Shown: piece by piece, positions 58,204 through 64,000 of the stretch
Position numbering within the stretch: the stretch's first letter is position 1
Layout: each line of letters starts with the position of its first letter
From: Clarkia xantiana subsp. parviflora
Lineage: Eukaryota; Streptophyta; Magnoliopsida; Myrtales; Onagraceae
Assembly: GCA_036873135.1 (NCBI GenBank)
Contig: JAPTYO010000007.1
Coordinates: 11,452,763-11,516,762 of the forward strand
Direction of reading: 5' to 3'
DNA: 64,000 nucleotides
Translations under genes and position numbers: made by a program
Notes under the pieces: model-generated
Told to the model about the DNA's origin: nothing
The model's database searches: none
Seen by the model: only the letters and a program-made list of their open reading frames with translations

Positions 58204-61200
58204 TATGGTGGACATAACATCTGGTTCGGGAAAGGACGGTTCACCTACCAAGGATGCAATTAACGTTGCAGCCGGTAAGAAAGTTCATGATACTACTCTT
58301 GATTCTTATGAGAAGTTCGACGATTCATCCTTTCCACCCACTGTATTTGCATGCGAGTGATAATCCGGGACTTAGCGTGATTTCTCATGTTCTTGCTGGA
58401 TCTCAAAACTATTCGAAATGGAGTCGCGCTATGTTCATTACTCTTCTTGGCAAAAACAAACTAGGTTTTGTTAACGGATCTTGTACTAGAGATAAATTTG
58501 ATCCTGCTTTGCATCATCTTTGGGATCGCTGTAATGCAGTTGTGTTTGGATGAAATTTAAACTTTGTTTCTCAAGAGATCTACAACAGTATTATGTACTG
58601 TGATAGTGCCTTCACGACATGGGAGGAATTAAAACAGTGTTTTGACAAAATTAATGGATCGAGGATATATCAATTACATAGAGAGATTTGTCTTACTCAG
58701 CAAGGTCTTGATGATGTTTCTGCTTATTTTACAAAACTGAAATTCCTTTGGTCCGATTATGATTCTGCTTGTTCCCTCCCACACATTAATGATCATGCTT
58801 TCAAAATCCACATTGAGCACAAAGACAATCAAATGCTTTTTCAATTTCTTATGGGGCTCAATGATGCTTTCTCTGCTGTGAGAAGTCAGTTACTGCTCTG
58901 GGATCCTCTTCCCTGCATTAACCAAGCATATAAATTCAAGAAGAGGCACAGAGAGGGATTTTTGCAGGAATTTCAAGTCAGATTGATAATGTTGGTTCCA
59001 ATGTTGCTCTTGGTGGAAACAAATTCACGAAAAATCCTAATGCATCTCTTGAATGTGACTTATGTCACAAGTAGGTACATTCATCTGAGAGGTGCTTTGC
59101 CAAATGATGTGAATTTTGCAAAAAGAAAGGTCATGTAATGGACATCTGTTTTAAGTATAAGGAGTTGCATAAGGCAAAATCTGCAAATGCTATGATTGAC
59201 AATGTTCCCAGTGGCAACACTGAGTCTTAGAGCAATGTCAACTCAATTGGAAAATCTGGACCTCAAGGATCTATCTCCTTCACCAAGGATCAATTTGAGA
59301 GATTCTTATTGAGCATGGGACAAGGCAGCAGCTCAAACAGCAATGCTGGAACAGCAGCTACCGACCATGCTAATTATGCTGTTACACTCTCACTTAACTC
59401 TTTTTTTCATACCAAATCCAACATGTGGATACTAGATACAGGAGCTACTAACCACATGTCTTTTATACCTGATTGTTTTTACAATAAAAAGCACATCACT
59501 GATTCCAGAGTTCATATGCCAAATGAAAATTTTTCAAAAGTAGAAGGGATTGGTGATTACTTTATTTCTCCTGATTATAAGTTGCAGAATGTTCTGTTGT
59601 TACCTGATTTTAAACACAATCTCATATCTATTTCCAAGATTACAAAGGATTTAGATGCTCTGCAACTTTTTACCCAAAATTTGCTATTCTGCAGGACCTC
59701 TCAAATGGGAAGGTCTTGAGAACTGGCATTGAAGACTCTAGGCTTTATTTTTCAAATCTACTTCTGTTAAGCCTGAGCCTTTTATTTTTGTTTCTGTTGT
59801 TCAAAATAAGTCCTCTTTGTGGCACCAAAGATTTGGGCATGCCTCTGTAAAGGCTCTTCAACATGTTGATTCTTTGAGAGATTTGAATAAAAATAATCAA
59901 TGTGTCTATGATTGTGGTATTTGTCCCATGACAAAGATGACTAGATCTCTTTTTAATATTTCAGAATCACATGTTGAAAATGCCTTTACCCTAATACATG
60001 CTGATCTTTGGGGCCCTTATAGCAACCCTACTCATGATGATTGTAGATTTTTTCTCACTTCAGTGGATGATCACTTCAGGGTTACATGGATTTTTCTTCT
60101 TAAACACAAGTACCATGTACCACTGCTCATAAGAAACTTCATAGCTCTTATTGAAAACCAATTTAAAAAAACCACCAAAACTTTTAGAACAGATAATGGT
60201 GGGGATTTTCAGAATGAGCAGTTGAATGATTTTTTTTCAAAAAAAACGTATCATCCACCAAAGCAGTTGTGTTTATACTCCCCAACAAAATGGTAGGGTT
60301 AAAAGAAAACATCGACATTTATTGGAAGTTGCTCGTGTTCTTAGATTACATGGAGCTATTCTCATTAGATTCTGGGGGGATTATGTCTTAACTGCATGCT
60401 ACCTTATAAACCTAATGCCCTCTAGAATTTTAAATGGAAAAAGCCCTTTGGAAATCTTATCCAACAAAAAATCTAAGATTGATTATCTTAGGACATTTGG
60501 TTGCCTTTGCTATGCCAAGGATTTGGTTGTGATGGACAAATTTGCTGTTAAAGGAATCTCTTCTGTTTTCTTAGGATATTTAGAGATTAAGAAAGGTTAT
60601 AAGCTTTTTGATATGAGAAATGGAAAAAAAAAAAAAAAAAAAATCACTAAAGATGTCATTTTCAGAGAACAATTTTTTCTATTCAAAGGTAGCAATTTGG
60701 ATCCATTGCCCTCCTTGGTTGATAACCCAAACTATATGGACACCAATGATTTATCTCAATTTGATGTATATGAGGTGCCCCCTTCTTCTGATGATCCTAC
60801 TGTCCCTTTAGATATTTCTGGATCAAATGATGATGGCAACATTATCTCTCAGACTTCTGTGCATTTATCTGATGAGATCAATGATGTTCTTGAACCAAAT
60901 GATGAGCAGCACCTTACTGATTCTGATGGTACTACTATGCCCCTATAGATTCTACTGCTCTTGAGCAGCACATTGTTACCACCAAATCAGGAAGGGTGGT
61001 CAGACCCCCCATATGGCATAGTGATTATCAGTCCTTCCAAGGACAGGCTATACATTCTATCTCATATTGCATATCTTATGATTATTTATCAGTCTCTTTC
61101 AAGTCTTTTTTGACAGAAATTTTCAGGATACTTGAACCCGGATCCTTTGAGGAAGCTGCTAGGGACCCAAACTGGATAGCTGCAATGCAAGATGAATTGG

Positions 61201-62728
61201 ATGCTCTGCAATCTAATGGAACCTGGGATCTTGTCAAGCTTCCAAGAGGGAAGACTGTAATTGGTAGTAAGCGGGTTTATCGTTTAAAGTACAATTCAGA
61301 TGGTAGTCTAGAAAGATATAAAGCAAGGTTAGTGGCTAAGGGTTATAAACAACAACAGGGCATAAATTATTTTGAAACTTTTTCCCCTGTTGTAAAAATG
61401 CAAACTGTAAGGACTGTTTTAGCCCTAACCTCTATCTCTGCTTGGCCTTTATACCAAATGGATGTCCACAACGCCTTTTTACAATGTGACCTCAATGAGG
61501 AAGTTTTTATGACTATTCTCCAAGGATTTTCCAATCATGAGGAGGGTGGTTTAGTTTGTCGATTGCGCAAATCTTTGTATGGCTTAAAACAAGCTTCAAG
61601 ACAATGGAATTTCAAACTCACTGATACCATTGTTAGACATGGCTATTCACAATCCAAACTGGACTATTCATTATTCACAAAAAAAAAAAAAAGGGAAATG
61701 ATTTAGTAGTCTTACTTATATATGTTGATGATCTCCTTATAACTGGGAATAGCTCCAGTTTGATTGCTGAATTAAAAGCCATTTTAGAGAAAATTTTCAA
61801 AATGAAAGACTTGGGTGAGTTGAAATTTTTTCTTGGTATTGAGGTTGCTAGAACTGATGAAGGGATTTTGCTTTGTCAAAGAAAGTACTCTTTGGAACTT
61901 ATTTATGAGGTGGGTTATCAGGAGTAAGAATTCCCCAGACACCTATGGATATTAATCTGAAATTAACAAGTCTTGATTTTGACAAACATATGAAGGTGTC
62001 TGTTGGTGATCCTGAACTTGATGATCCAACTTCATATCGTAGACTTGTTGGAAAATTACTCTATCTAACAGTCACTAGACCAGATATCAGCTTTTCTGTG
62101 CAGTATTTAAGCAGGTTTATGCAAAAGCCAAAGAAGTCTCACCTTGATGCAACCCTCAGAGTTGTCAGATATGTGAGAAATGAACCTGGAATGGAGTGTT
62201 GTTACCATCAACCTCTGTTCCTGAATTGCTGGCATACTGTGACTCAGACTGGGTTGGCTGCATCGAGACTAGGAGGTCAGTAACTGGGTATTGCATCAAG
62301 CTTGGTAAGTCATTGATATCTTGGAAAGTAAAACAACAAGATACTGTTTCTTTGTCATCTGCAGAAGCTGAATATCGTAGTATGTGCATTGTTACTAAGG
62401 AGATTGTTTGGCTTAGGTCTCTTTTGAAAGAGTTGTTTTTTCTCAAAACAAAAGCTGTATTTTATATTGTGATAGCAAGGCAGCAATTCAAATTGCTACC
62501 AACCCAATCTTTCATGAGATAACTAAGCACATAGAGCTTGATTGCCATTTTGTGCGTGAGAAATTGCTTGCAGGTGAGATCAAGACTGAGTATGTTAGAA
62601 CACAACATCAACTGGCGGACATATTTACCAAGTCTTTACCCAAGCTGCAACATTATCAGCTGGTTGCTGAATTTGGCATGAAGAACATATTTGAAGCAAG
62701 GGGGAGACCAGTTGATGAAGTTGTTTGA
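58204..62728 (+). pseudogene. Copia gag-pol, multiply disrupted
   Basis: Starts near 58204. A frameshift occurs at about 58325 early in Gag. The Gag core (SQNYSKWSRAM, then CDSAFTTWEELKQCF and DNQMLFQFLMGLNDAF) is cut by a stop at 58551-58553 where a Trp is expected. Two CCHC knuckles (about 59054-59150) each carry a stop. The protease keeps its active-site DTG (59435-59443). Integrase keeps its HHCC-type zinc region, HADLWGPY and RTDNGGDF, but the third catalytic acidic residue is Lys (codon 60301-60303) and a frameshift precedes it near 60230. A run of 20 A lies at 60624-60643. RT has KARLVAKGY, YQMDVHNAFLQ and YVDD (61721-61732), with a frameshift at a 14-A run (61679-61692). RNase H (SAEAEYRSM) shows further shifts. 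It cannot make a full polyprotein. Confidence 0.92.
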
Positions 62729-62775
62729 AGAGCTCCTATGATGTTATCTTTTGAAGCCTCCAACTTGAAGGGGAG

Positions 62776-63083
62776 CATTGAAAGTCTGAGGGGTATTTTG
62801 GCAAGTTGGAGTTGTTTAGGAGCATTATGTAATTCTGTTGTTGTTCTTTTTTGTACATGTTTTATTAGTTTGTGGTGTTAGTTCCTTCTTTGTAAGAACT
62901 TGGGGTTGAACTCTGGTTTTCGTAATTGGAGTTCCCCTTATATAGTGTTATTAGGGGGATATGGAGCCACTTGAAGGAACCTCCCTAGACGATCCCGTCA
63001 TTGCTCTCTTCTGTTTCTTCATTTCCTCTCAAACCCTTTCCCATTCTAGGGTTAGGGTTCCGGTGACTTTCCAGAGTTGTACA
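62776..63083 (+). repeat. Copia 3' LTR
   Basis: 308 bp, partner of 57696-57998, ending TTGTACA. Preceded by the purine tract at 62768-62775. Confidence 0.92.
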
Positions 63084-63200
63084 GCTATAACCGACTGTGG
63101 ATCAATTGAGTCGGGACACTATTGTAACATAAATATAAGTTATTAGAGTTTAGTTTTGATCTTTAGAAAAGCGTGCTATTAAACTTCTAAATTTAAAGAA
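63084..63200. repeat. Dispersed repeat B, copy 3 (right part)
   Basis: CAATTGAGTC, TTGTAACATAAATATAA and TTTAGTTTTGAT continue the word order of copies 1 and 2 broken off at 57695. Confidence 0.45.
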
Positions 63201-63255
63201 CGTTGATACACATTCCGAGACTGGTATTCCGTCTCGTTCTGACACCCTAACAATG

Positions 63256-63968
63256 GCATGGGTGTAATTTAAGACCTGGAGAACAAGACGCCTAACGGTT
63301 TTGATATTGACGAGAGTGGCTTTTTTGATGAGTATGGTGACGAGGCGGACGATTACGAGGACAGTTTTTTTGATTTTTTTGACGATGACAGTGACGATTT
63401 TCAGGATAGTGACAGTGACGATTATGAGCCTGATGATATGGACGATTATGAGCCTGGTGATATGGACGATTTTGTTGATAGCGAGATGACGGAGTTGCTA
63501 ACTACGACGAATGTGCCACTTGTGTATCAGATGCTGGACGAGGAAATAGACGAATTTTATATTACCCTTCAATTCGAATTAGCAAAAGCAATGTCTCCTT
63601 GCATAATATGGATTCCAAACATTCATGATCTGGATGCGAATGAGTCGAATTACTTATCCCTCGGTCTATTAGTGAACCATCTCTCCAGGGATTGTGAAAG
63701 ATGTTCCACTAAAAATGATATTCTTGTTATTGCTTCGACTCATATTCCCCAAAAAGTGGATCCCGCTCTAATAGCTCCGGATAAATTAAATACATGCATT
63801 AAGATACGAAGGCTTCTTATTCCACAACAACGAAAGTGCCTTTTCACCCTTTCATATACTAGGGGATTTCACTTGGAAAAGAAAATGTCAAGGGCATTAT
63901 CATCTCTCCAGACAATCGGAACTTCTTCTGATGTAAACATCGGAACAAGAATCATTTTCCAAATTTAA
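63256..63968 (+). pseudogene. ycf2: ycf2-like fragment (probable plastid DNA in the nucleus), truncated
   Basis: An open frame from about 63276 to the stop at 63966. From about 63553 it matches plastid Ycf2, the large AAA-ATPase-like protein: [107 protein letters not shown]. Ahead of this lies a highly acidic Asp/Glu stretch with two copies of DDYEP(D/G)DMDD; plastid Ycf2 also has an acidic, repeat-prone segment here. After FHLEKKM (about 63888) the match ends and about 26 unrelated residues follow to the stop. Only a few percent of the full Ycf2 is present, so the piece cannot do its plastid job. It reads as a nuclear plastid insertion. The frame is intact despite an extra Asp codon and several substitutions. 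Confidence 0.8.
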
Positions 63969-64000
63969 AATGTATTTAATAACAATTTAATATGAACGAT

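Larger units (their letters stand above)
57696..63083 (+). mobile_element. Ty1/copia LTR retrotransposon, 5.4 kb, full structure but inactive
   Basis: LTRs at 57696-57998 and 62776-63083, a 13-base primer site at 57999, a purine tract AAGGGGAG just before the 3' LTR, and a 5-bp target duplication GCTAT (57691-57695 and 63084-63088). Domain order Gag, protease, integrase, RT, RNase H is that of copia. Coding is broken in many places (see the gag-pol entry). It interrupts a copy of repeat B. Confidence 0.95.

Overview
This 64 kb window is nuclear DNA from a flowering plant, most likely a eudicot. The evidence is split genes with GT-AG introns, an AT-rich intergenic background, plastid- and mitochondrion-targeted proteins, and proteins that read like Arabidopsis families. 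Dense plant-type transposons fill the space: copia elements with initiator-Met tRNA primer sites, MITEs, Helitrons and a tRNA-derived SINE. No prokaryotic operon, CRISPR array or biosynthetic cluster was seen. All gene models were built by hand from reading frames, splice signals and remembered family sequences. No database search was run.

Genes, left to right: 5' part of a D-xylose-proton symporter-like sugar transporter (-, runs off the left edge); NDUFA12 subunit of mitochondrial complex I (-); plastid-type methionine sulfoxide reductase A (+); a secreted glycine-rich protein (-); USB1-type U6 snRNA phosphodiesterase (+) convergent with LIL3 (-); NAD-type glutamate dehydrogenase, GDH2-like (-); PABN-type nuclear poly(A)-binding protein (-); a small LEA-like protein (-); a DUF1218 membrane protein (+); a SAP-like acidic repeat protein of unknown function (+); a small one-pass membrane protein (+) convergent with CDC20 (-). 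These are unrelated housekeeping genes. I see no functional cluster.

Between the genes: 11.2-13.7 kb holds a decayed copia polymerase (-) into which a 1138-bp TRIM-like element inserted, in the middle of the reverse transcriptase. 14.3-15.5 kb holds one MITE-like element nested in another. 22.5-23.2, 28.5-28.9 and 34.7-36.0 kb hold hAT-like elements with matched target duplications. 33.7-33.9 and 37.7-37.9 kb hold a SINE family. 37.9-39.1 kb holds a TTA-flanked, Harbinger-like element carrying a GC-rich minisatellite. 47.4-51.6 kb holds Helitron ends, including one element with both ends. 57.7-63.1 kb holds a nearly complete but broken copia element with both LTRs. The right edge (63.25-63.97 kb) carries an open frame homologous to plastid ycf2, taken here as plastid DNA moved to the nucleus.

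No wholly new system was found. The points most worth checking are the ycf2-like open frame with a foreign tail, the TRIM with TATA termini nested in copia, the minisatellite inside the Harbinger-like element, the Helitron pair, and the GC-AG intron in NDUFA12.
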